Assembly (NCBI RefSeq): GCF_018403665.1
Contig: NZ_BOVJ01000184.1
Location: 1 to 43,608 of the forward strand
Origin: Paenibacillus cisolokensis
Lineage (GTDB): Bacteria; Bacillota; Bacilli; Paenibacillales; Paenibacillaceae
Length of the DNA stretch: 43,608 bases
Reading direction: 5' to 3'
A program made the position numbers and the translations under genes. The notes below the pieces were generated by a model, which did no database searches, had not been told where the DNA came from, and saw nothing but the letters and a program-made list of their open reading frames with translations. Below are positions 1-9,582 of this stretch, one piece after another; the first letter of the stretch is position 1, and every line of letters begins with the position of its first letter.

Positions 1-209
1 AAAAAGAAGCGTGTTGGCCGCTTCTCGGATCGCCGCACTGTTTTGGCGCCGTATTCGTACATAATTGGTCACGGCGCACCGTCCAACCCACGGTTCTGTA
101 TTTAATGGACGATGTTGCAGCCGTACTTGTGATTTCAAAGCTGATTTTTCCTGCCTCCGTTCTTACTTTGGGGGTTTCGGCTTTCGCTGCGAAAGGAAAA
201 CCCGAAAAT

Positions 210-236
210 AAAAAAGAGCATGCCAGAAGCACGCTC
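210..236 (-). terminator. Intrinsic terminator after the stalk-domain gene
   Basis: On the minus strand an 8-bp stem (GAGCGTGC/GCATGCTC, one G-T wobble) with a 5-base loop is followed by T6. It lies about 33 bases past the stop codon of the gene ending at 269. It probably ends the whole pilus transcription unit. Bases 1-209 beyond it hold nothing I can recognise. Confidence 0.75.
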
Positions 237-268
237 AACGCCGATTTTATGAATTTGTTTTTCTTCAT

Positions 269-1381
269 CTATTCCGAGTCCGCCTTTCTGATGAAATAAT
301 TGCGGAATAAACTGGCTCCCGGATCGACTTTCAATGTACTGCCCCAATCGCCGCCAACATTCGTGGAAAGAGAAATATCCGCGTAACCTTCGTACCAAAC
401 CTGCTTATCGAATTTGCGGTCATTGGGGAACCGCTCATCGTACAGCAAATTTTTACTTTCCGTGAATGAGTTGAATTTGATTCTGAACTTGGAACGTACA
501 TAATTATTTCCAAACCCGTCTTTATAGATCATGGAAGGCTCGGGATCAAGGTATCCTTCAATTTGAATCTTGTTTTCTTTAACCCAATCCACATACCGCC
601 GGATGTATTTCAATTCCGCATTGGAGCTTTGCACCTTCGTGGCAAATACCGCCTGCGCCCAAGAATTGTCAATCGTTTTGTAATCTACGTTCAGCCAGAG
701 TGCACCAAACGTTTTCAGTCGGCTCATCCATATATCCACGTTTTTCTTATTGAATTCCGGTAGGGTTGAATACAATACCGATGAAACCTTGCTGTCCGTA
801 GGATGCGAGTAGGGATAGGCCATTTCATAGGCTTCATTCGGCACATCGGCCAGAATGTACGGGTAATCTTTCGCGTTCTTCGGCAAATGGGTTGTGCGAA
901 TCAGACGGCCCCATTCATCATACTTCTCATTGGCTTCTTCTTGTGTGGAAATAAAGACGGTCGATGTTGGGCTATCCCAATTCACTTCCGCCCCCAGCGC
1001 TTCGCTGACAAAACGCAGCGGGACAAACGTCCGGCCGCCGCTGGTGATCGCCTGCGAATCGAAAGCCACCTCTTTGCCGTTGACGAGCGCCTTGCTATCA
1101 CCGATCGTAAGCACAATATGCAGGTCGTCCCGCTCAATCGGTACGGTCATCGTTTTGGGCTCCCAGCCTACGTTTGCGCCCATCTGTTCCGCGATGAATC
1201 GAATCGGCACGAGCGTCCGGTTGTTTTCATCGACAAATGCTTGTGCATCGGGAAACCAGATTTTTTGTCCGTCCATAACGACGCTGACAAAAGACGGAGG
1301 TCGGCTCGCCGCGCTTGCTGTTACGGTGAACAAGCTGCAAAGCATCGCGGCGGCAAGTCCTGCAATTATCCATTTTCTCAC
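269..1381 (-). CDS. Secreted protein with copper amine oxidase N-terminal (stalk) domains
   Basis: A 370-aa exported protein. I place the start at a GTG (1381) because GAGAGGAG lies 8 bases upstream and the product then begins with a clean signal peptide (MRKW, hydrophobic core, cleavage near ASAAS). An ATG at 1411 lacks a ribosome binding site. Residues ~35-145 carry the copper amine oxidase N-terminal fold repeated twice (motifs NRTLVPIRFIAEQMGA and GRTFVPLRFVSEALGA, each followed by a V/N-W strand). In Bacillota this fold is an extracellular stalk or wall-associated module and does not indicate amine oxidase activity. The C-terminal ~220 residues are not recognised. It is last in the pilus gene series, which suggests a surface-exposed accessory, but that is inference from position only. 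Confidence 0.8.
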   Translation of the reverse strand: MRKWIIAGLAAAMLCSLFTVTASAASRPPSFVSVVMDGQKIWFPDAQAFVDENNRTLVPIRFIAEQMGANVGWEPKTMTVPIERDDLHIVLTIGDSKALVNGKEVAFDSQAITSGGRTFVPLRFVSEALGAEVNWDSPTSTVFISTQEEANEKYDEWGRLIRTTHLPKNAKDYPYILADVPNEAYEMAYPYSHPTDSKVSSVLYSTLPEFNKKNVDIWMSRLKTFGALWLNVDYKTIDNSWAQAVFATKVQSSNAELKYIRRYVDWVKENKIQIEGYLDPEPSMIYKDGFGNNYVRSKFRIKFNSFTESKNLLYDERFPNDRKFDKQVWYEGYADISLSTNVGGDWGSTLKVDPGASLFRNYFIRKADSE

Positions 1382-1495
1382 GCCATTTGCTCCTCTCTTG
1401 ATAGGGGTCATGACAAGTTTGGAAGATTTCGACTGACACGTTCATCATAGAACCGATCCGACGGCGTGTCCACTTTCCGAAACATCGCCGTCTCG

Positions 1496-2481
1496 TTAAG
1501 ATGGCGAGACCGGACAGTCCAGCGGCATATAGCCTTTTTGCGCGGCCGCTTTTTCGCTGGAAAACGTCTCTTCCACCGGATAAGTAAAGCCGCATGTGCT
1601 GCGGTAATACACCTTCATGCTTCCTTTCCTGGCTCCGACAATCTCCGGCTTCTTGAGCAAGCGGCTTCCGCCGAGGGCGTAATTGTTGTAAAACTTGCCT
1701 CCCATCGGAATGCCCTGGATGAAAGCAAGCACCCCGACGTCATCCACGGTATTGTTCCAATCTTCCTGTGAAATCGTTGGCAATGTAAACGTGTAGGAGA
1801 GACCAAATCGGGAAACCGATTCGTTGTGTTTATTGATCCGGTACGCGAGTTCGTCTTCAATTGCGCGGACGATGGTGCTCCGGCGCACCTGCTCAAATCG
1901 CTCCGCATCCTTTAATAACGCAATATTCGTCTGCTGCCCGACGTCGGCCCGCAAGCCTTCGTGCCAGCTCCGGCTGATCGCATCGTAAGCGAGGACGAAA
2001 TCATCCAGCGTGAACGAAAGGCTGTTGCCCGTTGAATCGGCGTAAGCATACGGCTTTTTCGCTCCCCAAACCGGTTTCTGTTCCGTGTGCCCATCGGCTC
2101 CCGTCCACTCCTCCTCGGCATAGACGTAGAAGCCGTCGTAACCAATCACCGCAATAGCCGGGATATACACCGACTCAACACGCCTTGCGCAACGGGATCG
2201 TCGGCAATGCCGAAGCTTGCGTACAGCGTCCGATAAAAAGCGGCAATCGCCTCGTCCTTGTTCAGCGCCACCCGCTTGGCCGATTCGTATTGCGTCTCCC
2301 GCTGCTGGTTCGCATTGACGGTCAACATCCGCGCAGCATCATCCACCGCCGCATCCAGCGCGGTGTTATAGCGCAGCTCGGAGAGTAGCGCCTTCCGCTG
2401 CGTTTCGACCTCGATCCGGTTCACGGTCGCAAACGGCAGAAAAATAAGCGCTCCGACAATGGCCCATTCAATCAGCCTCAT
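1496..2481 (-). CDS. Membrane-anchored protein of the pilus locus (one frameshift as sequenced)
   Basis: About 328 aa once one break is repaired. The ATG at 2481 (MRLIEWAIVG) overlaps the stop of the preceding gene, as expected for translational coupling. Residues ~5-22 form one membrane helix; the rest is predicted outside or soluble, with no cysteine pair or motif I recognise. At about 2171 the frame changes: one frame ends in GVLSRCISRLLR while another resumes at VYIPAIAVIGYDG. Adding one G to the GG run gives a continuous LSRVYIPAIAVIGYDG. Size, anchor and position next to a second similar protein suggest a structural or assembly component such as a minor pilin or pseudopilin. I do not recognise the family. 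Confidence 0.65.
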
Positions 2482-3015
2482 TGCGCACCACCCCGCCGTA
2501 AGGAATGAAGATTTTTCGTTCGGACTGATGGCCTGGTTCAGAAAATCGAACAGGATCGTGCCGGGAGTCCGGTTCGTATTTTTGACGGTGACCGCAAACG
2601 TGTCGCCGGCCCGCAGCTTGTAACGTCTCGCCGGATCGTCTTTTGCGGCCGCGCTGTTCGGGAACAGCACAGGCAAAATCTGCGCGTTGTAAAATAGGTC
2701 GTAGTGCACTTCGTAGCTGCCCCGAAACGTATCCGGCCTTGTCGGGTCGTCATAAACCGGCACGTACTTTTTGCTGCCGTGTTCCATTTGCACATCGAAG
2801 GTGTTGCCCGTTGCCGCAATCGCCTCCATAAAGTCCGTATACATGGTCGGCGACACAAAGCCTTTGTCCCGCACCGCATCCACAAATGTTGTCGTCGCCC
2901 GCAGGACGACCAACTCCGAAATATCGTCCTGCTGGTCGAAGGCTGCGGAAATGGGGTAGAGGTAGAGCAAAAGAACGGCAATGAACGCCGCGAAAACTTT
3001 CGAGAAACTGTTCAT
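2468..3015 (-). CDS. Small membrane-anchored, TadE/pseudopilin-like protein (one frameshift as sequenced)
   Basis: About 182 aa after repair. ATG at 3015 is preceded by AAGGAG at 6 bases. The N-terminus (MNSFSKVFAAFIAVLLLYL) is a signal anchor; the remainder looks extracytoplasmic. The long frame reads through into the next gene after KSSFLTAG, but adding one T to the T5 run at 2512-2516 (plus strand) restores an ending FIPYGGVVRNEAD with a stop at 2468 that overlaps the next ATG. That arrangement is so typical of coupled genes that I take it as the true ending. Similar short anchored proteins accompany Tad loci of Gram-positives. The role as minor pilin or TadE-like subunit is inferred from context. 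Confidence 0.65.
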
Positions 3016-3025
3016 GGCATTCTCC

Positions 3026-3415
3026 TTAGCGCAAAGCAAAAATGAGACGCAGCAGCCGCCCGGACGCATCCCGCTGGGCGACTGCCGTATACCGGGCATT
3101 CAGGCGAATGCCGGCGGGGACGAACGGGTCCCGATCGAGCGGCGGCGCGTATCGAACGCCGTCCACCACAATTTCCGCGTCTCCCGTCTCCAGCCGGGCA
3201 ATGGATTGCGCTACCTCTGCGCCGGATACGGTGCCGTCGCCGGCAATCGGCGAAAACGTCATCTGCATGTTGCGATCCAGCGACTTTCCCGACACATAGG
3301 CGGTGGCGTTCAGCGCGGCCCCGGTTTGAAAGAGCAGCAGTCCGCTTGTTACGGCCATCAGAAAGAGAAGACAGGCCACGCTCATTTCCAGCATCGTTCT
3401 GGGGGCATGTTCCAT
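3026..3415 (-). CDS. Small single-pass membrane protein of the pilus locus
   Basis: 129 aa, unbroken. ATG at 3415 has AAGGAGG 6 bases upstream. Residues ~8-30 (EMSVACLLFLMAVTSGLLLF) form one helix preceded by a short polar leader with an acidic residue just before the helix, a layout shared with type IV-like pilins, though no clear prepilin peptidase site (G or A followed by the E+5 pattern) is visible. The remaining ~95 residues are mixed and probably external. The gene lies 10 bases before the next start, so it is co-transcribed. I do not recognise a family; pilin-like subunit is a contextual guess. Confidence 0.65.
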   Translation of the reverse strand: MEHAPRTMLEMSVACLLFLMAVTSGLLLFQTGAALNATAYVSGKSLDRNMQMTFSPIAGDGTVSGAEVAQSIARLETGDAEIVVDGVRYAPPLDRDPFVPAGIRLNARYTAVAQRDASGRLLRLIFALR

Positions 3416-3496
3416 CGGCTTCCTCCTTGGAAAAACTGGGCGTCCGTCTATACCCGAAAGGACGCCCCATCAGCGTTGTGATGTCAGTAAGGGCGC

Positions 3497-3976
3497 TTAC
3501 TGCTGCCGAAACACGATGCCGCGAATGACGTTGCTGCTATCGTGCACCAGTTGCGCCCGAAATTTGCCGCTCGGATTGACGTAGTTGATATTCGCTTCAT
3601 CGAGCGCATGGCTCAGTTGCCCCGGCGCTTCACCAACCACTGAGCCGTAGGTCACACTGTCGATTGGAACACCCGTGTTGATCACCTTGCCGTACCACTG
3701 ACCTGCCGGATTTTTCCCGGTGACAATCTGGATGCCGAACTCTTCTTTATCACTGAACTTGCGCAGCGCGTTGACCACCTGACTGCCCGACAACGTCGTG
3801 TTGTCGTACACCGTAAACGCCGTTTGCGACAGCTCCGTCTGGATATTGCTGAAATTGCTTTGCGCCGCCTTGGTGGAGTCTTGCGCGGAAATAAACAATA
3901 CGACGGCGAGGGTAATGAGCGCGATGGCAAGAAAAATGCCTGCCGCCATCACGAGTGCTTTTTGCGCGTTCGACAT
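3497..3976 (-). CDS. Candidate major pilin-like membrane protein
   Basis: 159 aa. ATG at 3976 follows AAGGAG. A short positively charged leader (MSNAQKALVM) precedes a 20-residue hydrophobic helix (AAGIFLAIALITLAVVLF) and then a polar, Gln/Asn/Ser-rich stretch, which resembles the N-terminal half of Flp/type IV-like pilins. The C-terminal ~100 residues (with VITGK and GKVINTGVPIDS) look like a small globular external domain. It follows directly after the TadB/C-like gene and a terminator-like hairpin, the place where pilin genes are often found in reordered Tad loci. No disulphide cysteines. Identification as pilin is inference; the membrane topology is read directly. Confidence 0.65.
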   Translation of the reverse strand: MSNAQKALVMAAGIFLAIALITLAVVLFISAQDSTKAAQSNFSNIQTELSQTAFTVYDNTTLSGSQVVNALRKFSDKEEFGIQIVTGKNPAGQWYGKVINTGVPIDSVTYGSVVGEAPGQLSHALDEANINYVNPSGKFRAQLVHDSSNVIRGIVFRQQ

Positions 3977-4016
3977 GAACCGATCTCTCCTTCAAATTCA
4001 AAATGGTGTAGGAAAT

Positions 4017-4045
4017 AAAAAAAGCACTTCCCGTTTGGAAAGCGC
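4017..4045 (-). terminator. Terminator-like hairpin between tadB/C-like and pilin-like genes
   Basis: Minus strand: GCGCTTTCC, loop AAAC, GGGAAGTGC (9 bp with two G-T wobbles), then T7. It stands in the 83-base gap between two co-directional genes and I see no promoter between it and the next start. It may partly uncouple expression of the downstream structural genes. Confidence 0.65.
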
Positions 4046-4059
4046 CGCAACATGTCCGC

Positions 4060-6129
4060 TTACTGAATGCGCTGAAGCTGTTCGTAGTATACGGACATCT
4101 GGTGCAAGCTGACGATGACGAGCGGAATGACCAGATAGCCGAAAATGAGAGCCATCATCGGCGCAAACCCGATCCATTTTCCCCAGCCTGCCTTTTGCTC
4201 GATCAATTGCTCGTACTCCTGTTTGCGCTGCTCCTGCGCGTAAGCCTGTTCCGACTCCAGGTCGTCGAACGCTTCCCGGATCGGCAAACTTTGCGCAGCC
4301 AGTTCCAGCTTTTCGACCGTGCGGACGAACGGCACAAACGGCGCATCCTCTTTCAGCTGCGCCAGCGCCTGATCCGCGCCCTGTTCGAAATGGAGCAAGC
4401 AGGTTTGCAGCGGTTCCTTGAACACGCGGGCAAACTGTTCCATCCAGATGAGCAGATGCTCGACCGACATCCGGTCCATATCTGCCAGCATGGCGATGAC
4501 GGCATGCAGTTGATCCACTTCATGCTTCATCTCCATCTGCCGCATGCGCCGCTGGAACAACCGAACGCCGACCGGCATGGCGTAGCCGCCCCATCCCGCG
4601 AGAGCGGCGAGGAGCGCTTCCCACCACTTCACATAATGATTGTCCAGCTTCGTGAGCTTGACCATAATGCGCCGAGCCGCGGCGCGAAGCTGATCGTCCT
4701 GGCCCGTCATCGGCGATTCGCTGCGGAGCAGGGCCATCACCGTTTCTTCGGTGCGATGCTTCACCTCCTTTACGCGATCGATGATGCGGCGATCGAGCGC
4801 CGCCGCCTCGCGCGTCTTGGCTTCCTCCTCCGGCGACAGTTGGCCGAACAGGATGCCCAGCTTTACCGGCGCATACAGGATTTGATGCCGGCTTGCGGCA
4901 TGAAGCGCCATAAACATCCCGAGCACAGCCAGAAAAGCCATGCCCGCCGCCACGATGCGCTGCACATAGAGCCATTCCAGCCGAAGCGGCGACGCGGTGT
5001 CTTTAAGCAGCTTGACCATACGGTCAGCTTCCCGGGAACCGGGGGCGGGACCGAAACGATGCACAAGCCAGCGCATCCATGGCCATTCGTAAACCCGTTT
5101 CTCCCATCTTTTCCGGCCGGTTGGTTTTGGACTCACGTCCAGTTCCTGAATGTTCCTCAGCAGAACGTAGGACAGCCATACGACCGCCATCAGGCCGATT
5201 TTCACGATCCAGCCGGTCGTGCTCGCATAAAAGGCGTCCATGGCCGGAAAGTAATGGCTGGCCCAAGCTTCGATCGGCCGGGTAAACAGCAGCGGCAACA
5301 GCGCGATGGCGGTCAGTCCTTGCAACAGGAAACTGAGGCGCTCGCGGCGCAGCAGTTCCAGATTCAGTTCGGTCGCAAGCTTCCCAAGCGCCTTCAAGTA
5401 CACGGAACCGGTTGCGGTTCGTTTGTCGCCGTATTCCTTCACCAGATGCGACAGCCCGGCCAAGCCCTGCAAATAGCGGTTCGGCGCGCTCTCGATATAC
5501 TGCGCCAGCCGCTGCTCGGCGTCGCTTGCCGTGAGCACTTCGTATATTTCGTGTCCGTGCAGCGCCATCTCATACGGCGCGCCGTCCGCCGCTTCATAAA
5601 CGGCTTCTTCCACCATGCCGTGCCGATGATAATGATGACGCACATCCGAAAAAAAATGCCGGAGTTGCCGGAGCAGTCGCGTCTCCAGCCGATGGACCAG
5701 ATTGTCCGAAAGGATTCCGTGGCCTACCCAGAAGCCGATGCCAATCATGCCGAGCGCGGCCGGGTCGCGCACGCCGAGCGCCAGCGGAACAGCCGCCGCG
5801 AGCAGCACGCCCCATATGAGGAGCGCCGTCTTCATCGTTTCCAGCCGCAGCTTCCATTCGTCGCCAAGCTGGAGAATGGTCATTCGTTTGCGAAGTTGAA
5901 GCAAATAACCGCGCAGGATCGGCACGCGTTCGCATAGGCGATACAACTGCTGCAACACGCTGTACATCGTTTGCTTCTTGCGGGCTTTGCCTGGTTTGCG
6001 CAGCGCTTCATACCGCCGAACGGCCTCCACGTCCGAACCGTGACGGGATACCCATTGAAACATCGCCACCATCGCGAGGAACAGCACCGTCGCCGCGCCG
6101 AGCAACAGGGACAGCCATTCAATTTTCAT
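4060..6129 (-). CDS. Type II secretion F-domain protein, apparent TadB-TadC fusion
   Basis: 689 aa, about twice the size of a single TadB or TadC. The ATG at 6129 (MKIEWLSLLL) lies inside the last codons of the cpaF-like gene and follows a GGGGGG/GGAT purine stretch. Hydrophobic segments occur near residues 5-27, 100-120, 125-142, 265-285, 310-330, 395-415, 515-535 and 655-680. This fits two GspF-type halves joined head to tail: the first ends near residue 330 and the second carries the acidic cytoplasmic helices (LDNHYVKWWEALLAALAG, EAFDDLESEQAYAQEQRKQE). In Tad systems TadB and TadC form the inner-membrane platform that the CpaF/TadA ATPase turns. It sits immediately after that ATPase, as in Tad operons. 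Confidence 0.8.
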   Translation of the reverse strand: MKIEWLSLLLGAATVLFLAMVAMFQWVSRHGSDVEAVRRYEALRKPGKARKKQTMYSVLQQLYRLCERVPILRGYLLQLRKRMTILQLGDEWKLRLETMKTALLIWGVLLAAAVPLALGVRDPAALGMIGIGFWVGHGILSDNLVHRLETRLLRQLRHFFSDVRHHYHRHGMVEEAVYEAADGAPYEMALHGHEIYEVLTASDAEQRLAQYIESAPNRYLQGLAGLSHLVKEYGDKRTATGSVYLKALGKLATELNLELLRRERLSFLLQGLTAIALLPLLFTRPIEAWASHYFPAMDAFYASTTGWIVKIGLMAVVWLSYVLLRNIQELDVSPKPTGRKRWEKRVYEWPWMRWLVHRFGPAPGSREADRMVKLLKDTASPLRLEWLYVQRIVAAGMAFLAVLGMFMALHAASRHQILYAPVKLGILFGQLSPEEEAKTREAAALDRRIIDRVKEVKHRTEETVMALLRSESPMTGQDDQLRAAARRIMVKLTKLDNHYVKWWEALLAALAGWGGYAMPVGVRLFQRRMRQMEMKHEVDQLHAVIAMLADMDRMSVEHLLIWMEQFARVFKEPLQTCLLHFEQGADQALAQLKEDAPFVPFVRTVEKLELAAQSLPIREAFDDLESEQAYAQEQRKQEYEQLIEQKAGWGKWIGFAPMMALIFGYLVIPLVIVSLHQMSVYYEQLQRIQ

Positions 6130-7989
6130 CGCTATCCCCCCAGTGAACCGCCAAAAACGCCTCGAACGCCGCCTGGTCCGGCCCGGCGAGGCATGCGGCG
6201 ATTTCCTTGCGGCTTCGCTCGGACAACGGATGAACGGCGACATAGCTTCCGTCCCGGTATTCGATGACGTTCCGCGCGACATAAAGCGGGCGGTCCGTCG
6301 AGCGGCGGAAATATTCCAGCATCGTCTCCATGAACGCCGTCATTTTCTCCTCGGTCGTCGTTTTGTGGCGGAACGTCTCCGGGTAGCCCGCTTCCTGCTC
6401 CACCGGGACGCATTCGGTAATTCGTTCAATGTAGCGATGTCCGTCCGCGTCCCGCCTGAGGTGAATGTCGAAGTTGATGACGCTGACGACCTGCTGCTCG
6501 GCCACTTTTTCGTTCGTAAACACCCCTGTCTTCAGCAGCGAGTTGCGCAGCGAATAGACGAGATCGCGGAACGTTTTGGCATGATGCGTAAACAAGGTGA
6601 ACAGCGAAGCGACCTGCGCCATCTGCACCATCCAGGCTGCAACCGGGTCGGTCGCCACTTCTCCCAAAATATTGACCGAGCCGTCCGTTTTTTCTGGATG
6701 TCCAGACCGTCCTGCCCGGAGATCGTTTCCGTTTCCCGCAAGCTTAAAATGTTGCGTTCCCGGTATATTTTCCGAAGCTGAAGCTCAAAGCTCATTTCCT
6801 GCACCCGGATCGGCAAGATGGCCGGAATGTAGCGCACCATCGCCATCAAGAGCGTCGTTTTGCCGCTGCCCTGTGCGCCGGTGATGGCCGTGATGCGCTC
6901 GCCCATGACGAGATATCGGATCAGTCCAATGGGCAACTCTGCGTTGGCGTCCTGAATCAATTGTTCCAGCGCTGCGTTTTGCACATCGAATTTGCGCACA
7001 AAAAAAGCCCACGATTCGCTGAACCGGGGGCGCAGCACGACGACGCGGGAGCCATCGGCCATTTCGTTCACCTTAAAGCCGTTCGCTTCGGACAATTGGC
7101 CGGGAAAATTATGTTTGTACACGTTCTGGCACACGCGCCGGAGTTCTTGCTCCGAGCCGAAGGACAGAAAGCTTAAATGAATGGATTTCCCTTTATAAAA
7201 CAGCCACACGCTGTCATGTGACCTTGGCACCTCGCGCAGCAGCGCTTCTTCCTCCAGGCTCCATTCGCCTTCCCACATCGAGGGCGGGATGCCGGAAACA
7301 CCGCCCGATACGCCATCGATTTTCATGTCACGGATTTCGTCGATGACGCTAAACCCTTTGTACTGCTGGTAGATCCGCTGCACAACGATCTGGGTTTTGT
7401 CCTCGGTGGGAAGCTTGTGTACTTCCCGCTTGTAGATGTCGCAGATTTCGTCGGCGGTAATCCGGTACGACTCGGTCTCTTCGTCTTCCATACTCCGTTT
7501 GGGGCGATCCAATTCGTATTTTTGAATCAGTTCGTCCAGTGCTCTCAATCGATGTTGTTTCTTAAACAGATGGAGCAAAATGTCGAACTGATCTTGCGGC
7601 GATAATTTTTTCGGATCGTCAAACGGCAGGAGGCGATTCAGGTTATTATCGTCCAGATGGTAGCGCTGCTCGAGCAAATCAGCGATGACCTGCTTCACAT
7701 ACGCCTTGTCCCGCAAATCTCCGGACGTGCAGCCCCGCAGCGCCTTCTTCAGTTCTGCGCGCTTGTTTTTGCGACGGCGGTATTCTTCTTCCGACAAGCC
7801 GAAGTCGATCAGGCTGCTGCTCGTCATCTCGTGCAGCGCCTCTTTCACGAACGCGGTCATCGCTTCCAGCGTATAGACCGGTTTTTCGTCCGGCTGCTCC
7901 GGCAAGCGGCGGCTCAAACGCAAATAGAGCAAGACGCCGATCGCAATGAGGATGCCCGCCAGAAGCAAAGCGTTCAGCGCGAACATCAT
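6119..7989 (-). CDS. CpaF/TadA-type secretion ATPase with N-terminal membrane helix (one frameshift as sequenced)
   Basis: About 623 aa after repair; hexameric ATPase powering pilus assembly. The ATG at 7989 overlaps the preceding stop. Residues ~2-24 are a membrane helix (MMFALNALLLAGILIAIG), unusual because CpaF proteins are normally soluble. Residues ~100-330 hold the N-terminal domain. Walker A is GAQGSGKTTLL near residue 370. After GLDIQKK the frame breaks at the T6 run 6688-6693 (plus strand); one more base gives TDGSVNILGEVATDP, the Walker B region, then the His box LFTHHAKTFRDLVYSLRN. The C-terminal part continues to 6119 in the new frame. Neighbours (SAF protein, MinD-like proteins, TadB/C) support the Tad assignment. 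Confidence 0.82.
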
Positions 7990-8831
7990 CGGTCATCGTC
8001 CTCCTTCCCGCCGAAAAGAGGCTTGTTTCGTCCGACGTTGTTGATGATCGCCTGCGCCAATGCCCGCACCTGTTGCATAAAGGGATAGTTTTCATGATCG
8101 CGCGGCACCTGCCGGTTGCGAAATAGAAAACGGACGGCTTCTCCTTGTTGGGTCGCATCCAGCCAGCCCGTATTATGGACAATCGGGTACGCGGGCTCCC
8201 GCCGATGGAACTGGCGCTTGATATTTTGAACGGTCAAAGCGGAGCGAGGATCATATTGTCCGAATACAAGCAAATGCTTCCGGTTGGACTGAAGCTGCGC
8301 CTCCACCAGCGAAAAAGCTTGCTCCAGTTTGAGCATGTTTTGCGGCAGACAGGCGACCAGCAAATCCGCCTGACACAGCAGCGCCTGTGTCCACACCGAC
8401 AAATTGCCGCTTCCGCCGTCCAGCAACACCAGATCGTAAGCGCGTTTTGTCAGTTCCAAGAGCGGCACGAGCCAGTCCTGTGCCGACGAAACAAACGATA
8501 CGTCCGGCTTGTTCGATCCCGGAAGGATGTCGAGGCGCTCGGCGAGCAGCGGCAGCGTGTAATCCCGAAGCAATTTCGGTTCGAGCTTGCGGTTTTGCAA
8601 TAGCCTGAGCAGCGCGTCGATTCCTACATCGGATGAGACGTCCGCTTTGTTCATCCAGGTCCGCCTTGGATAAAAGCCGCGTTCAATGGCTGCATATTCG
8701 CTTTGCAAATGCCCAAGCAGCAAAAGACGCGAAGAATATTCAAGACCGAGCAGCGCGGCGGAGGCGATCAGGTTGCTTGTCGTACCGGCTTGTCCCGAAA
8801 TCGGACTCCAAAACACCACGGTAAAACCCAT
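7986..8831 (-). CDS. TadZ/CpaE-like MinD-family protein with degenerate Walker A
   Basis: 281 aa. ATG at 8831 follows AAAGGAGATG. The fold markers of the MinD/ParA group are present: N-terminal strand MGFTVVFWSP, loop ISGQAGTTSN in place of KGGxGKTT, and a later hydrophobic strand ending in the Walker-B-like VLLDGGSGNLS. Both lysines expected in a ParA/MinD P-loop are absent, so ATP hydrolysis is doubtful. TadZ/CpaE proteins localise Tad pilus machinery to cell poles and deviant P-loops are known among them. It is coupled by stop-start overlap to the cpaF-like ATPase and follows a second MinD-like protein. Confidence 0.75.
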   Translation of the reverse strand: MGFTVVFWSPISGQAGTTSNLIASAALLGLEYSSRLLLLGHLQSEYAAIERGFYPRRTWMNKADVSSDVGIDALLRLLQNRKLEPKLLRDYTLPLLAERLDILPGSNKPDVSFVSSAQDWLVPLLELTKRAYDLVLLDGGSGNLSVWTQALLCQADLLVACLPQNMLKLEQAFSLVEAQLQSNRKHLLVFGQYDPRSALTVQNIKRQFHRREPAYPIVHNTGWLDATQQGEAVRFLFRNRQVPRDHENYPFMQQVRALAQAIINNVGRNKPLFGGKEDDDR

Positions 8832-8864
8832 TGCTTCATCTCCTTTCGTGCGACTTTACCGGAT

Positions 8865-9571
8865 TCACGCGCGCTTTCGTGCACGCGCCCATGCCCGCCG
8901 GGCCGTTTTGGCATCGCAATCAAACAACTGTTGCAGCATGTCGAGCACGGTCCGGCGATAAGTTCCAGTCAGCTGCCTGATGTCGATGCGGCCATGATGC
9001 TGGTTGTCGAGCTCCACGGACATGTCCCGTTCGTCCAGCGGAAAGCGGAACACGGTATCCTCCCAGCGTACAGCCTGCTGCGGCAACAGCGAATCGAAAT
9101 ACGACTCAGGTATGGCGATCGGCAAGGTAGGGGTGATCAGTTTGTAAAACGAAAGCGGCTGACCCTCCGCTTCGTGAAGGCACAGCCGCTGCATCAGCTC
9201 CGCGTTTTTATGCATGCCGAGCCGACTATAATTGCTGCACCACACCCGCTTGTCATAGCCCGGCAACTCTCGTCCTTTCACAAATTCCGTGTGATCGGTG
9301 TCGAGCAGCATGACATCGTAGGCCGCTTCGCCTTCGGCTTGAAGCAGGGAGCGTTCCAATTGCGCTCGCGTGATGAGCCCGGTCGCCACATCGATGCCTT
9401 CAAATTCCCGCAGCGAATCGCCGAATTCTACTTGCGGCAAATAGCCTTGCATGGACTGGGCAAGGGTGGAATCCACGATCAGCACCTTTCGCTCCATCGC
9501 CGTGAGCAGCTTGCCCAGCACAAGGAGCAGGTGGCTTTTGTCCGGCGCGCCGAAAAACACGACTTTTTCAT
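8865..9571 (-). CDS. Second MinD/CpaE-like protein (frameshift in the first codons as sequenced)
   Basis: About 235 aa. AAAGGAGG lies 6 bases before the ATG at 9571, which is followed by an A5 run (plus-strand T5 at 9564-9568). As written that ATG is out of frame with the long reading frame; one more A gives MKKVVFFGAPDKSHLLLVLG and joins it. The start resembles the first strand of a P-loop ATPase, but the loop GAPDKSHLLL lacks a Walker A. KVLIVDS and DVMLLDTDH match the second and Walker-B strands of the MinD fold. It probably is a non-catalytic relative or regulator of the TadZ-like protein next to it. The C-terminal ~60 residues are basic. Confidence 0.65.
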
Positions 9572-9582
9572 GACGGCCTCCT

